In this document: positions 8,840-18,913 of the stretch, piece by piece
Layout: the number at the start of each line of letters is the position of its first letter
Numbering within the stretch: position 1 is the stretch's first letter
Assembly: GCF_013449685.1 (NCBI RefSeq)
Contig: NZ_JACDSF010000001.1
Location: forward strand, 117,806 to 181,805
Direction of reading: 5' to 3'
Origin: Pectobacterium brasiliense
GTDB taxonomy: Bacteria; Pseudomonadota; Gammaproteobacteria; Enterobacterales; Enterobacteriaceae
Length of the DNA stretch: 64,000 nucleotides
Program-made: the position numbers and the translations under genes
The notes under the pieces: generated by a model
Told to the model about the DNA's origin: nothing
Database searches by the model: none
Seen by the model: the letters and a program-made list of their open reading frames with translations, nothing else

Positions 8840-9835
8840 ATGAGCAAGATTGAGTTAACTGGCGCGCACGACGCGCTGCTACATGTTCAGGATCTCCGGG
8901 TAACGTTCAACACGCAGGACGGTGATGTGACGGCGGTTAACGACCTGAACTTCACGCTCAACGCCGGTGAAACGCTGGGGATTGTCGGTGAATCCGGCTC
9001 CGGTAAATCACAAACCGCGTTTGCGTTGATGGGGCTGCTAGCGCGTAATGGGCGTATCGGCGGCTCGGCGCGTTTTCGTGGCAAAGAGATTCTCAATTTG
9101 CCTGAAAACCAGTTGAATAAGCTGCGTGCTGAAGAAATCAGTATGATCTTCCAGGATCCGATGACCTCGCTGAACCCGTACATGCGCGTCGGCGAACAAC
9201 TGATGGAAGTGCTGATGTTGCACAAACGCCTGAGCAAAAGCGAAGCGTTTGAAGAGTCGGTCAAAATGCTGGATGCGGTCAAAATGCCGGAAGCGCGTAA
9301 GCGTATGAAGATGTATCCGCATGAGTTTTCCGGCGGGATGCGTCAGCGCGTGATGATCGCAATGGCGCTGCTGTGCCGGCCGAAGCTGTTGATTGCCGAT
9401 GAACCGACAACGGCGTTGGATGTGACGGTTCAGGCGCAGATTATGACGTTGTTGAACGAGCTGAAACGTGAGTTTAATACCGCCATCATCATGATTACCC
9501 ATGACCTGGGGGTTGTTGCCGGTATTTGTGACAAAGTGCTGGTGATGTACGCCGGGCGCACGATGGAATACGGCGTCGCACGCGATGTCTTTTATCATCC
9601 GAGCCACCCGTATTCTGTTGGCCTGCTCAACGCCGTGCCGCGTCTGGATGCGGAAGATGAAGTGCTGGCAACCATTCCGGGCAATCCGCCTAACTTATTA
9701 CGCTTACCGAAAGGCTGTCCGTTCCAACCTCGCTGCCCGTATGCGATGGATCTCTGCCATAGCGCACCAGCGCTGGAATCTTTTGGTGATGGCCGCTTGC
9801 GCGCCTGCTTTAGAGCGATTGAGGAGGTGGTATGA
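8840..9835 (+). CDS. oppD: Oligopeptide ABC transporter ATPase OppD
   Basis: 331-residue ATP-binding subunit. Walker A is GESGSGKSQ, the signature is FSGGMRQRV and Walker B is LLIADEPTTALD. The C-terminal extension contains the cysteine cluster CPFQPRCPYAMDLC typical of peptide-importer ATPases; in homologues these cysteines bind a metal cluster. It pairs with OppF to hydrolyse ATP for peptide import. Its stop overlaps the oppF start by 4 nt (ATGA), implying translational coupling. Confidence 0.96.
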   Translation: MSKIELTGAHDALLHVQDLRVTFNTQDGDVTAVNDLNFTLNAGETLGIVGESGSGKSQTAFALMGLLARNGRIGGSARFRGKEILNLPENQLNKLRAEEISMIFQDPMTSLNPYMRVGEQLMEVLMLHKRLSKSEAFEESVKMLDAVKMPEARKRMKMYPHEFSGGMRQRVMIAMALLCRPKLLIADEPTTALDVTVQAQIMTLLNELKREFNTAIIMITHDLGVVAGICDKVLVMYAGRTMEYGVARDVFYHPSHPYSVGLLNAVPRLDAEDEVLATIPGNPPNLLRLPKGCPFQPRCPYAMDLCHSAPALESFGDGRLRACFRAIEEVV

Positions 9836-10866
9836 ACAACGCGGACGAGAAAAAGGTGTTGTTAGAAGTGGACGATCTGAAAGTCCACTTTGATGTCAGA
9901 GATGATAAGCAGTGGTTCTGGCAGCCGCCGAAAAAACTGAAAGCAGTGGATGGCGTGACGCTACGTTTATATGAAGGCGAAACGCTGGGCGTGGTGGGGG
10001 AGTCTGGTTGCGGCAAGTCCACGCTGGCGCGTGCGATTATCGGTCTGGTAAAAGCGACGGACGGACGGGTCACGTGGCTGGGGAAAGACCTGCTGGGCAT
10101 GAGTGCCGATGAATGGCGCGCCGCACGTAGCGATATTCAGATGATATTCCAGGATCCGCTGGCATCGCTGAACCCGCGTATGACCATCGGTGAGATTATT
10201 GCCGAGCCGTTGAAGGTTTATCATCCAGAACTGGATCGGCAGACGGTAAAAGATCGTGTGAAAGCGATGATGCTGAAGGTTGGGCTGCTGCCAAACCTGA
10301 TCAACCGCTATCCGCATGAATTCTCTGGCGGGCAATGTCAGCGTATCGGTATCGCGCGCGCGCTGATTCTGGAGCCGAAGCTGATTATCTGTGATGAGCC
10401 AGTTTCGGCGCTGGACGTGTCGATTCAGGCGCAGGTCGTGAACCTGCTGCGTCAGCTACAGCGCGAAATGCGCCTGTCGCTGATTTTTATCGCCCATGAC
10501 CTATCGGTCGTAAAGCACATTTCCGATCGTGTGCTGGTGATGTATCTGGGTCATGCCGTAGAGTTGGGAACCTACGATCAGGTCTACCAAAACCCGCAGC
10601 ACCCGTATACGCGTGCGCTGATGTCTGCCGTGCCGATTCCCGATCCCGATCAGGAACGCAACAAGCAGATACAGTTGCTAGAAGGGGATTTGCCTTCACC
10701 GATCAATCCGCCATCGGGCTGCGTGTTCTGCACGCGCTGTCCGGTTGTCGGCCCTGAGTGCTCGAAAACTCGGCCATTGCTGGAAGGGAGCTTTACGCAC
10801 GCAGTTTCCTGTTTGAAGGTCGATCCGCAGGCACTGTTACCGGTGGCAGAAGCTGAATCACAGTAA
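9832..10866 (+). CDS. oppF: Oligopeptide ABC transporter ATPase OppF
   Basis: 344-residue second ATPase. Walker A is GESGCGKST, the signature is FSGGQCQRIGIARAL and Walker B is IICDEPVSALD. The C-terminal Cys cluster CVFCTRCPVVGPEC is present. It starts within the oppD stop codon and closes the operon. A convergent hairpin lies about 30 nt downstream. Confidence 0.96.
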   Translation: MNNADEKKVLLEVDDLKVHFDVRDDKQWFWQPPKKLKAVDGVTLRLYEGETLGVVGESGCGKSTLARAIIGLVKATDGRVTWLGKDLLGMSADEWRAARSDIQMIFQDPLASLNPRMTIGEIIAEPLKVYHPELDRQTVKDRVKAMMLKVGLLPNLINRYPHEFSGGQCQRIGIARALILEPKLIICDEPVSALDVSIQAQVVNLLRQLQREMRLSLIFIAHDLSVVKHISDRVLVMYLGHAVELGTYDQVYQNPQHPYTRALMSAVPIPDPDQERNKQIQLLEGDLPSPINPPSGCVFCTRCPVVGPECSKTRPLLEGSFTHAVSCLKVDPQALLPVAEAESQ

Positions 10867-10889
10867 TCCGTTTTCTCGGCTACTGATGT

Positions 10890-10919
10890 AAAAAAGGCGT
10901 CTCCTGCGGGAGACGCCTT
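10890..10919. terminator. Convergent terminator between oppF and yciU
   Basis: A 10-bp perfect stem AAGGCGTCTC / GAGACGCCTT with loop CTGCGG. The run of A residues before it becomes a U-tract on the minus strand, so it fits best as the yciU terminator, possibly serving both directions. Confidence 0.75.
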
Positions 10920-11085
10920 GCATTGCTGACAATGTACGTTGAGCGTTGATAATGGATAGATCGTAAAGACGCTGTGAATACATCCTTGTCGCGGACGCTT
11001 TACTCTTCTATTCCATTATCACCGTTTTCGTTTCGTAAATAGAATCATCTGCGTTTTTAGACGCTTTGTGTTGAGGCGAAACGAG

Positions 11086-11409
11086 TTATTCTTTCCACAA
11101 AATGTGGCAAAGTTTGTGGTCTTTTTCCCGGCAAATTAGCACGCGGGCAAAAATATCGGTGATCTCTTCACCATCTTCTTCGGCCAGCCCAATGACGACT
11201 TCGGCAAAAAAGTCAGGATTCAGGTCGAAATCTACGTGATCGGCCCAGTCTTCAGCAGGGTCGAATAACTCTGCGCCACCACGCTCTTCGAATTGTAGGT
11301 TGAACAGCAGAATATCTGCTGGATCGAGGTTATCAGCCGCAAGTTCCAAAAAGATGTCGTAGGCCTGTTCCAATGCTTCGTCTTCGGTCAGGCGATTATT
11401 CAAATCCAT
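11086..11409 (-). CDS. yciU: Acidic UPF0263 protein YciU, putative dsDNA mimic
   Basis: 107 residues from ATG 11409 ([18 protein letters not shown]), which has AGGA 8 nt upstream; the frame extends a little further but the family begins at this Met. The protein is very rich in Asp and Glu. The family (HI1450-like) folds as an acidic dsDNA mimic, and a homologue is reported to bind HU. It sits between opp and clsA, as in E. coli. The precise role is not established. Confidence 0.9.
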   Translation of the reverse strand: MDLNNRLTEDEALEQAYDIFLELAADNLDPADILLFNLQFEERGGAELFDPAEDWADHVDFDLNPDFFAEVVIGLAEEDGEEITDIFARVLICREKDHKLCHILWKE

Positions 11410-11464
11410 AACGTCATTCCTGTTAATTCCCAATAGCCTTATTAGAACACGGGAAAACGCGTAT

Positions 11465-12925
11465 TTATAGCAGGGGGCTGAAAAAGTAGAACAGCCGCTC
11501 GACGATACGTTGCCAGTAAGGGCGGTTTTGCCACTGTGTCGCGTTTAACAGGCGTGAGCGAGCGATGTAGTCTTCCTGTACGCAGGCTAAATCACTGCCG
11601 AATCCGGCATCGTCAATCACCAGCGTAATTTCAAAATTCAGCCACAGACTGCGCATATCCAGATTCACCGTGCCAACCAGACTGAGCTGTCCATCAACCA
11701 GTACGCTTTTGGTGTGCAGCAGTCCGTCCCTGAACTGATAAATTTTTACGCCAGCGTCCAGCAGTTCCGTGAAGAACGCGCGACTGGCCCAGCCGACCAG
11801 CACGGAATCATTCTTGTGCGGAACAATAATGCTGACATCGACCCCGCGCTGAGCGGCGGTACAGATGGCGTGCAGTAAATCGTCACTGGGTACGAAGTAG
11901 GGGGTCGTCATGATCAATTGCTTACGTGCCGAATAGACGGACGTCAGCAGCGCCTGATGGATCATTTCTTCTGGGTAACCGGGGCCGGAGGCAATAACCT
12001 GAATGGTATGGCCGCTCTCCTGTTCGAACGGCATAACGTTAACATCCGGCGGTGGCGGAAGCAGGCGCTTGCCTGTCTCCATTTCCCAGTCGCAGCAGTA
12101 AATAATCCCCAATGTGGTCGCCACCGGGCCTTCAATACGCGCCATCAGGTCGATCCATTGCCCAACGCCGGCATCTTGCTTGAATAAACGGGGATCGACC
12201 ATATTCATGCTGCCGGTATAGGCAATGCGGTTATCGATTAGGATAATTTTACGGTGCTGGCGCAAATCCATGCGGCGAAGGAAAGCACGGAACAGATTAA
12301 CTTTCAGGGCTTCGACCACGTCGATCCCGGCGGTGCGCATCAACTCGGGGTGATGCTGGCGGAAAAATTGTACGCTGCCGGCAGAGTCCAGCAGAATACG
12401 GCAGTGTACCCCGCGTCGTGCCGCGGCGATAAGCGAAGAGGAGACTTGCTCAACCAGGCCGCCGGGTTGCCAGATGTAGAACACCATTTCGATGTTGTTG
12501 CGTGCGAGTTCAATATCACGCAGCAACGCTTTAATGGTGTCATCAAACGTGGTCATCAGTTGCAACTGGTTGCCTTTTACGCCGCCAACCCCTTGCCGTC
12601 TCTCACACAGCTGAAATAACGCGCTGGCGACCTCACTGTTTTCCGTCGCAAAAATACGGCGATATTCTTTTAATTCGCGTAGCCATTTTGCTGTTGATGG
12701 CCACATTTTGCTGGCACGTTCGGCTCGGCGTTTGCCGAGATGGAGCTCGCCAAACGAAAGATAAGCGACAATACCGACAAGTGGCAGAATATAAATCACC
12801 AACAGCCAAGCCATCGCAGAAGGCACCGCCCGACGTTTCATCAGAATACGCAGGGTCACACCTGCAATCAGCAACCAGTAGCTAAAAACCAGTAACCAAC
12901 TTATTACGGTATAAAATGTCGACAT
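11465..12925 (-). CDS. clsA: Cardiolipin synthase A
   Basis: 486 residues, the same length as E. coli ClsA. Two N-terminal membrane helices (about residues 5-25 and 38-60) are followed by two phospholipase-D HKD motifs: [16 protein letters not shown] in the middle and [16 protein letters not shown] near the C-terminus. The enzyme joins two phosphatidylglycerols to make cardiolipin and glycerol at the inner membrane. The start ATG is at 12925. It lies between yciU and yciY as in relatives. Confidence 0.97.
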   Translation of the reverse strand: MSTFYTVISWLLVFSYWLLIAGVTLRILMKRRAVPSAMAWLLVIYILPLVGIVAYLSFGELHLGKRRAERASKMWPSTAKWLRELKEYRRIFATENSEVASALFQLCERRQGVGGVKGNQLQLMTTFDDTIKALLRDIELARNNIEMVFYIWQPGGLVEQVSSSLIAAARRGVHCRILLDSAGSVQFFRQHHPELMRTAGIDVVEALKVNLFRAFLRRMDLRQHRKIILIDNRIAYTGSMNMVDPRLFKQDAGVGQWIDLMARIEGPVATTLGIIYCCDWEMETGKRLLPPPPDVNVMPFEQESGHTIQVIASGPGYPEEMIHQALLTSVYSARKQLIMTTPYFVPSDDLLHAICTAAQRGVDVSIIVPHKNDSVLVGWASRAFFTELLDAGVKIYQFRDGLLHTKSVLVDGQLSLVGTVNLDMRSLWLNFEITLVIDDAGFGSDLACVQEDYIARSRLLNATQWQNRPYWQRIVERLFYFFSPLL

Positions 12926-13054
12926 AAAAGCAGCACGGTTCCCTTCTGCAAAGAATTAACAAAGTGTACGCATAGATTTATAAAAGGGGAAATGCCTTTC
13001 CTCTGAATAAAAGTGATGAGTAAGAAGAGAATCGTTGAGAAAGGGATTCACGGA

Positions 13055-13082
13055 TTGTCGCCGTGAATGAGGGGGGTATAAT
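13055..13082 (+). promoter_or_regulatory. Predicted sigma-70 promoter of yciY
   Basis: TTGTCG (13055-13060), a 16-bp spacer and a perfect TATAAT (13077-13082), 34 bp upstream of the yciY ATG. Confidence 0.6.
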
Positions 13083-13115
13083 GCCCAGCGCGAGTGTATT
13101 AACAAGAGTTGCATA

Positions 13116-13292
13116 ATGAAACGCAGTCGGAATGAAGTGGCCCGCTGGCGGATGTTGCGTCAGGTCCAGCGTAGAAGAAGTCGCTGGTTGGAGGCTCAAT
13201 CACGGTCGTATCGCCATATTCGCTCTGCCCGTTATCTGCAACAAAAGCAGCAACGACGAGCATTGCTCTATGCGGTAACCTACGACTGGTAA
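13116..13292 (+). CDS. yciY: Small basic protein YciY
   Basis: 58-codon frame starting MKRSRNEVARWRMLRQ and ending LLYAVTYDW. The sequence and its position next to clsA match E. coli YciY (57 residues). It is extremely rich in Arg and Gln. The function is unknown in the family. A near-consensus promoter precedes it and a strong terminator follows immediately, which supports a real monocistronic small gene. An antisense frame over the same DNA has no such support. Confidence 0.85.
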   Translation: MKRSRNEVARWRMLRQVQRRRSRWLEAQSRSYRHIRSARYLQQKQQRRALLYAVTYDW

Positions 13293-13302
13293 GCCAGTGA
13301 GG

Positions 13303-13336
13303 AAAATAGCGACCCGAAGTATGGTCGCTATTTTTT
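13303..13336 (+). terminator. Rho-independent terminator after yciY
   Basis: AAAATAGCGACC pairs with GGTCGCTATTTT around an 8-nt loop and runs into T residues. It may also stop the convergent chemoreceptor gene. Confidence 0.85.
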
Positions 13337-13360
13337 ATCACATAACGAATCTCATTCCGC

Positions 13361-15034
13361 TTATCCCATCACGGGAATGCGCGGCGTTATTTCTCTCTGG
13401 TCAATCATCGGGTTCATATCAGCCTCCGTCGAGGGCAGGATAAACAGCGATACCGATGTATTTAAGCGTTCCGTTTGCTCCAGCAGTGAGGCGAAGGTGT
13501 GTGCAGAGGCTTCAACCTGTCCCGCATTTTCCCTGACGGTGTCGTTCAGCGTGCTGAGGCGGGTGGTGACTTCATGGATGCTCTCGTTCTGCTGGTGCGA
13601 TATCTCCGAAATCTCGCTCAGAAACGTGCCCGTGTCTTTCGCGGTCTGAATGATGTGTTGCAGGCTGTCATTCAGTTTGTTTACCAGGCGTGTTCCTGCG
13701 GTTACGCTGTTATCTGAATCACGAATCAGCACATTAATATTTTGTGCAGAATGGCTGCTTTGCGAAGCCAACATCCCGACTTCCCGCGCGACAACGGCAA
13801 AACCTCTCCCCATCGTTCCGGCTCGTGCGGCTTCAATGGCGGCGTTCAACGACAAAATATGCGTCTGAAACGCCACGTTTTCTATCATCCCAATGGCTTC
13901 TGTCATCTCACGTGTCCTGCCTGCAATGTCTGACATTGCCACCTTGACGTCATTCATCATCGTCTCACCCTGTGCGGCGATCTTGCTGGTATCTTCCGCA
14001 TGCAAATTAACCTGTTGGGTATGCTGGGTATTTTGTTCCAGATGCTGGCTAAGCTGAATAATATGTTCTGTGGTGATTTTGAGCTCGTGGGATTGGCGGT
14101 TTGCCTGTTCAGAAAGCCGATGGTTATCTGTCGCGACCCGATCGACCTGCGTCACCATATGGTCAACGCCCTGGCGAACCTGATTGACCAAGGTTACCAA
14201 GCCTTCCTGCATTTGAATGACGCTGGCGTTAAGCTGTTCAACTTCGCGTGTACCGCGCGTCTTTGTATTGACCGCATGCGAAAGGTCTCCCGCCGCGATC
14301 AGTTTTAAATGGGCAATAATGTGCGTCAGCGGACGAATAATGATCCGACTGACGCCAATCCACACGGCGATGGCGATTGCCAGCAAGAGGCCGAGAACCG
14401 TAATGAAGATCGTTTTGGCGTTATCGAGAGAAGATAAAAATTGTTGGCCATGCTGCTTTTGCAGCACATCGGTATCTTGCAGATAGTGTGAATACTTCTG
14501 GGTAAAATCGCTTTGGTAAGCCTGTACCGGAACAGCAAAGAAAATATCGATCTGATTAGTGGTCTTTATTCCTTCGGCCAGTTCGACAAGCCCGGAATAA
14601 AGCTGGCTATAGCTCTTTTTCAAATCGATAAACGCCGCGGTGTCCGCTTCAGCCGTCGTGACCGTCCCCAGTAATTGGTAGTGCTCCTGCGCCTGTTTGA
14701 GAGACACTTCCGCTTCATCCATCAGGCTGTGCCAGCTCCCTTCAGACCCCGTTTCTTTGTCTACCAACAAATAAATGCCCGCGCGGTTGAGCTTGTCGCT
14801 GGCATTCATCACTTCCATCCGTGCTTTATCCATTAACGCTTGTTGCTGACGAAGGCTCTCGTTAGCGGAAATATCCTGCCGAACCTGAGTCATCGTTTGA
14901 GAAATGACGCCGACGGACACCAATTGCAGTAAAGAAAATAACCCAATGATCAATAACAATCCGGAGAGAATACTGAGGCGATGACGGCGGCGGATAGATG
15001 CAACTCCGTTTCGCAAAATCGCAGGCATTAACAT
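13361..15034 (-). CDS. Methyl-accepting chemotaxis protein (Tar-like sensor)
   Basis: 557-residue transmembrane chemoreceptor. TM1 is at about residues 21-43, a four-helix-bundle periplasmic ligand domain covers 44-207, TM2 208-228 and HAMP 229-283. The cytoplasmic signalling hairpin at about 383-425 contains the conserved AFQTHILSLNAAIEAARAG. The protein would control CheA through CheW in response to a periplasmic ligand; the ligand cannot be told from sequence. There is no C-terminal NWETF-type CheR/CheB docking pentapeptide. It occupies the place of kch in E. coli, between yciY and yciI. MPAIL at 15028 is an alternative start. Confidence 0.92.
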   Translation of the reverse strand: MLMPAILRNGVASIRRRHRLSILSGLLLIIGLFSLLQLVSVGVISQTMTQVRQDISANESLRQQQALMDKARMEVMNASDKLNRAGIYLLVDKETGSEGSWHSLMDEAEVSLKQAQEHYQLLGTVTTAEADTAAFIDLKKSYSQLYSGLVELAEGIKTTNQIDIFFAVPVQAYQSDFTQKYSHYLQDTDVLQKQHGQQFLSSLDNAKTIFITVLGLLLAIAIAVWIGVSRIIIRPLTHIIAHLKLIAAGDLSHAVNTKTRGTREVEQLNASVIQMQEGLVTLVNQVRQGVDHMVTQVDRVATDNHRLSEQANRQSHELKITTEHIIQLSQHLEQNTQHTQQVNLHAEDTSKIAAQGETMMNDVKVAMSDIAGRTREMTEAIGMIENVAFQTHILSLNAAIEAARAGTMGRGFAVVAREVGMLASQSSHSAQNINVLIRDSDNSVTAGTRLVNKLNDSLQHIIQTAKDTGTFLSEISEISHQQNESIHEVTTRLSTLNDTVRENAGQVEASAHTFASLLEQTERLNTSVSLFILPSTEADMNPMIDQREITPRIPVMG

Positions 15035-15165
15035 GATTGTTGACCCTCTATAGATGAATAGCGGTCAAACTATCACTGTTAAATGACTAAAATATTTCAG
15101 CTTTTGACGGGGGCGAAAAGGGCCATGGCTTTTTCATGCAACCATGACCTGCATCAATTGGATGT

Positions 15166-15462
15166 TTAAAACACTTTTTTGAATGGCTTCACGCTGACGT
15201 GTTTATAAACGCCTGCCGCGAGGTAAGGGTCGGCGTTGGCCCATGCTGTTGCCTCATCCAGCGAGGTGAATTCGGCGATAATCACGGAGCCGCTAAAACC
15301 AGCCTGGCCGGGATCCTCGCTGTCGATTGCAGGCAAAGGGCCAGCGGTAATCAATCGCCCTTGATCGCGCAATGCCTGTAAACGGGCAAGATGGTCCGGT
15401 CTGACCGACAGGCGTTTTGCTAATGAATCAACATTATCTTGAGCATAAATGACGTAGAGCAT
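15166..15462 (-). CDS. yciI: YciI family protein
   Basis: 98 residues from ATG 15462 ([20 protein letters not shown]), with GAGGT 4 nt upstream. The frame is open further upstream, but the family starts here. YciI proteins are small dimeric ferredoxin-like-fold proteins with a conserved His-Asp pair (here RPDHLARL); their substrate in enterobacteria is unknown. It is transcribed divergently from tonB, as in E. coli. Confidence 0.93.
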   Translation of the reverse strand: MLYVIYAQDNVDSLAKRLSVRPDHLARLQALRDQGRLITAGPLPAIDSEDPGQAGFSGSVIIAEFTSLDEATAWANADPYLAAGVYKHVSVKPFKKVF

Positions 15463-15671
15463 AGCGACCTCACAGGTGGGAAGGTACCCTTCATCGTTTG
15501 GGGTGCTGGGTTTGAGACCCCAGCGCTCAAACGCTATCGGGTAAGAGAAACGAGTTTCTATCATCATACGTGATGTTGTTTGAAGACAATAGTGCGAGGA
15601 CAATAGGTTGATTTGCCAGAGTAATCCCCCCCACGATTTCGGTTTTTTTAACAATTCCACGGGTTGTTATT

Positions 15672-15690
15672 GAATATGATTGCTATTTGC
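15672..15690. promoter_or_regulatory. tonB promoter / Fur operator
   Basis: GAATATGATTGCTATTTGC lies 39 bp upstream of the tonB ATG. It is a diverged Fur palindrome, and the segment closely resembles the Fur-controlled E. coli tonB promoter region as remembered. Confidence 0.6.
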
Positions 15691-15728
15691 ATTTAAACTT
15701 GGGCGGCATAAGAGGATAAAGACAGACT

Positions 15729-16487
15729 ATGCCGCAAAAAAAGTTTTTTTTGACCCGCCGTTACTCATGGCCATTCATACTTTCAGCCGGTTTTCACGGT
15801 TCACTGATTGCAGGTTTGCTGTACGCATCATTTAATCATTCAATCGAATTACCGCAGGAATCTAAGCCCATCAGCGTGGTGATGGTGAACCCTGCGGCCT
15901 ATGAAGCGGCACCTGCTGCGAAATCTGCCCCGGAGCCAGAGCCGGTTAAGCAGCCAGAACCAGAGCCGGAACCCATTCCAGAACCGGAGCCATTGCCGCA
16001 GCCGGTTCCTATGCCATTACCTGAACCAAAGCCCAAGCCGCCGAAACCTAAACCGGAGCCTAAGCCGGTGAAGAAGGTTGAGCAACCGAAGCCGGTTAAA
16101 CGTGAACCGACGGTTGAAAAACAGCCGCCTTCACCGTTTACCAGCACAGAGCCAACGCGCAATGTGACGAATGCGCCAGTGAAGCAGGCACCGGCACCCG
16201 CAGCAAGCACGCAGTCAAGCGGGCCACGTCCGTTGAGCCGCACACAGCCTCAGTATCCGGCCCGCGCGTTTTCTCTGCGCGTTGAAGGGCGGGTGAAGAT
16301 GCAGTTTGATGTGGACGAGTCCGGACGTGTTGACAACGTGCGCGTGCTTTCTGCTGAACCACGTAATATGTTCGAACGTGATATCAAACAGGCCATGCGT
16401 AAATGGCGTTATGAAGCGGGTAAACCGGGTAAAGATTTGGTTGTGACCATCGTCTTTAAAATTGACGGCGGGGCGGCAGTCGAATAA
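15729..16487 (+). CDS. tonB: Energy transducer TonB
   Basis: 252 residues. A single N-terminal membrane anchor (about 15-33, with the His-containing [11 protein letters not shown] face) is followed by a periplasm-spanning Pro-Glu / Pro-Lys repeat region (about 67-125) and a C-terminal TonB domain (about 165-250, [18 protein letters not shown]). TonB works with ExbB and ExbD to pass proton-motive energy to outer-membrane siderophore and cobalamin receptors. The upstream Fur-type operator predicts iron repression. It converges with yciA on a shared hairpin. Confidence 0.97.
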   Translation: MPQKKFFLTRRYSWPFILSAGFHGSLIAGLLYASFNHSIELPQESKPISVVMVNPAAYEAAPAAKSAPEPEPVKQPEPEPEPIPEPEPLPQPVPMPLPEPKPKPPKPKPEPKPVKKVEQPKPVKREPTVEKQPPSPFTSTEPTRNVTNAPVKQAPAPAASTQSSGPRPLSRTQPQYPARAFSLRVEGRVKMQFDVDESGRVDNVRVLSAEPRNMFERDIKQAMRKWRYEAGKPGKDLVVTIVFKIDGGAAVE

Positions 16488-16515
16488 TTCACGCCAGTAC
16501 AAAAATACATAGAAG

Positions 16516-16552
16516 AAACGGGACGTCATCTTTAGCCGATGACGTCCCGTTT
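16516..16552. terminator. Bidirectional terminator between tonB and yciA
   Basis: A 15-bp stem AAACGGGACGTCATC / GATGACGTCCCGTTT with loop TTTAGCC. A-rich and T-rich flanks allow termination both ways between the convergent genes. Confidence 0.85.
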
Positions 16553-16600
16553 TCGTATCGATCGCTATTCAAGGCAGCTTACGCCGATGAACGCTAAACG

Positions 16601-17023
16601 TTACTCGCTTGGCGTGAAGTTGCCTTTACCCGCAGGCAGTTCGCGCGGATGGCCTTCTTCATCGACGGCAACGTAGGTGAATAACGCTTCGGTCGCCCGA
16701 TAGCGCTGACCAATCGGCTCAGAGGAGACTTTCTTCACCCACACTTCAACGTTGACGTTGATAGAGCTACGGCCAGTACGTAAACAACGTGCATAGCAGC
16801 AAACCACATCGCCGACGGCGACAGGTTTTAAGAATGACATCCCATCAACCCGTACGGTAACGACACGACCCTCGGCAATTTCTTTCGCCAGAATCGCGCC
16901 GCCGATGTCCATTTGCGACATCAACCAGCCGCCAAAAATATCTCCGTTCGCATTGGTATCGGCTGGCATTGCCAGCGTGCGGAGAACCAGTTCGCCCTGT
17001 GGTAACACGTTTTGTGTGCTCAT
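16601..17023 (-). CDS. yciA: Acyl-CoA thioesterase YciA
   Basis: 140 residues from ATG 17023 (MSTQNVLPQGELVLRTLAM). The open frame continues upstream over the end of yciB, but family alignment favours this Met. Hotdog-fold thioesterase with the NANGDIFGGWLMSQMD segment carrying the catalytic Asp. It hydrolyses a wide range of acyl-CoAs in the cytoplasm. It lies 19 nt after yciB. Confidence 0.94.
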   Translation of the reverse strand: MSTQNVLPQGELVLRTLAMPADTNANGDIFGGWLMSQMDIGGAILAKEIAEGRVVTVRVDGMSFLKPVAVGDVVCCYARCLRTGRSSINVNVEVWVKKVSSEPIGQRYRATEALFTYVAVDEEGHPRELPAGKGNFTPSE

Positions 17024-17042
17024 TGTGTCTATCTCGCTTTGG

Positions 17043-17612
17043 CTATTGCTGTTGCTCGCTTTTTTCTTCTTCTGACTTTTCCTGATCGCTAGGCAAGTGA
17101 CGATAGATATAAACGCCACAAATCAGCGTAAACAGCAGCGTCACACCGGTCAGACCAAAGACTTTGAAATTAACCCAAACATTTTGCGGTAACCAGAAAG
17201 CAATATAGATGTTAACCAGTCCACACACCAGAAAGAACATGGCCCAGGCGAAATTCAGTTTCCCCCAGACGGGCTGCGGAAGGGTTAACTCTTTACCCAA
17301 CATTTTCTGAATCAGGGTCTGTTTCATCACAAATTGGCTAACCAGCAGGGCTGCGGAAAATAACGCATAGATAATGGTGACTTTCCACTTGATAAACAGA
17401 TCGTTATGGAACACCAGCGTTAGCGAACCGAAAACGACGACCATGGCAAAGGTGACCAGCGTCATTTTCTCTATTTTACGATACATCACCCAGGTGACAA
17501 CGAGTGACAGCGCCGTTGCGGCAATCAGTGCACCCGATGCGATATAGATGTCATAAAGTTTATAGGCCGCAAAAAAAACGACCAACGGTATAAAATCAAG
17601 AAGTTGCTTCAT
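17043..17612 (-). CDS. yciB: Inner-membrane intracellular septation protein YciB (IspZ family)
   Basis: 189 residues, mostly five hydrophobic segments, starting [23 protein letters not shown]. The C-terminal tail is highly charged ([10 protein letters not shown]). E. coli YciB (179 aa) contacts elongation/division proteins and is linked to envelope integrity. It is upstream of yciA and downstream of yciC as in E. coli. Confidence 0.94.
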   Translation of the reverse strand: MKQLLDFIPLVVFFAAYKLYDIYIASGALIAATALSLVVTWVMYRKIEKMTLVTFAMVVVFGSLTLVFHNDLFIKWKVTIIYALFSAALLVSQFVMKQTLIQKMLGKELTLPQPVWGKLNFAWAMFFLVCGLVNIYIAFWLPQNVWVNFKVFGLTGVTLLFTLICGVYIYRHLPSDQEKSEEEKSEQQQ

Positions 17613-17811
17613 TATGTCAATCCATCACTCAACAGTGTCGTAATCATAACCCGCGAGAGTTATCCGATAGCTCATGCCATTATCCTTTATTGTGGAACAC
17701 CATTCCCGAGATATTGTAATAATTTGCAGAAAATTACGATTGGGTAGATAGCGAACGGAGATTTGGCAGAACCTAGGCCACCAGATCGATGGCATAGGCA
17801 GAGAGCGGCAG

Positions 17812-18564
17812 TTAAGTGCGCAGCAGCATATAAAGGCGGAACAGATAAATGAGTAGGATCGCGGAAATCAGGTTGCCCAAGCCATTCAGAACCACGCCGA
17901 GCACGGTCGGTGAGGAAATCGGTAACTTCGACACGATCAGCAAAATAGCGATTTTAGCCAGTAGCCACATCACGATGGCAGGCGCGGTTGCACGCAGGTT
18001 ACCGTAAGCCAGTTTTGTACTCACTTTAATGGCATTAAAAATCCCGCTTTTTTCCGTGACGACAATCACGGGTGACAAACTCAGCGCAATAGCGAGCAGC
18101 ACGCCAGGAATGACCAGAAGCATCATGCCAAGTTGAATGAGCAGAGTGCACAGCAGGATCAAGATAAGCAGACGCAGTAAAAAAGGTGCAGAGGCGCCAA
18201 TCGCGCGCAGTGCACTGGTACGCTGTCCGTCAGAAACCAGTCGGATCAGCATCAGAACCCCGCCCGTCAGCAGCGCATTGCCCACTAACGCAGCAAAGGT
18301 GCCTGCTGCCGACATTTTCAGTAACACGGTTTGTTGTTCCGGTGTCATCTGCTGAATCATATCCATCAAGCCAGCTTCGACAGAAGATGACAGATCGCTG
18401 CTGGAACTGCTCAGAATCTGTAACTCGTCTCCAGAAGGCGATAGTGCATGATTCAGTATGACAGTAATGAATGCCGTCAACAGTGACAGCATTAAGATGC
18501 TGATGAACTGGTTACGGGTGAAATTCATCGTGTCACGGTACAACGTGTTAGCCGTGATAGGCAT
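17812..18564 (-). CDS. yciC: UPF0259 membrane protein YciC
   Basis: 250 residues from ATG 18564 ([20 protein letters not shown]), chosen because AAGGAG lies just upstream and homologues begin here. Six hydrophobic segments; ends [17 protein letters not shown] as in the E. coli protein. The family is an inner-membrane protein of unknown biochemical role and clusters with yciB and yciA. Confidence 0.92.
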   Translation of the reverse strand: MPITANTLYRDTMNFTRNQFISILMLSLLTAFITVILNHALSPSGDELQILSSSSSDLSSSVEAGLMDMIQQMTPEQQTVLLKMSAAGTFAALVGNALLTGGVLMLIRLVSDGQRTSALRAIGASAPFLLRLLILILLCTLLIQLGMMLLVIPGVLLAIALSLSPVIVVTEKSGIFNAIKVSTKLAYGNLRATAPAIVMWLLAKIAILLIVSKLPISSPTVLGVVLNGLGNLISAILLIYLFRLYMLLRT

Positions 18565-18913
18565 GCAGGCTCCTTGAAAAAAGATAAATCGACAGAGAGA
18601 ACTTAACTCCCAATTGTAACCTGTTAATTCGCGCTGTGGCACCCCGTCAACGATGCAATGCTGCTTTTCGCCTCACGATGAAGTCATATGGCATGGCTAC
18701 CTATCGTGGTGCTTATCGCCACCTGCGGCGTATTCGATATCCCCACATCACTATTGATCTGGATCAATTTCATGAATTCTAATGAGTTAGCGATAAATGA
18801 TTCAGTTCAATTTGGACGTAAAATCTTTAAAAGATGTGATCTGGCTTAAAACAAGAATACCTATTTAGGGGTATATTTCGCTCGAAATTTAAACCCTATA
18901 AATGGAGTGGGTA
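18565..18913. other. yciC-ompW divergent regulatory region
   Basis: 349 bp without a gene. It holds the yciC Shine-Dalgarno and the FNR box described separately (18754-18767). The segment just before ompW is AT-rich and leads to GGAGTGG ahead of its ATG. Confidence 0.6.
18754..18767 (+). promoter_or_regulatory. FNR box upstream of ompW
   Basis: TTGATCTGGATCAA is a perfect match to the FNR consensus TTGAT-N4-ATCAA, about 150 bp before the ompW ATG. E. coli ompW is known to respond to FNR. Confidence 0.75.
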
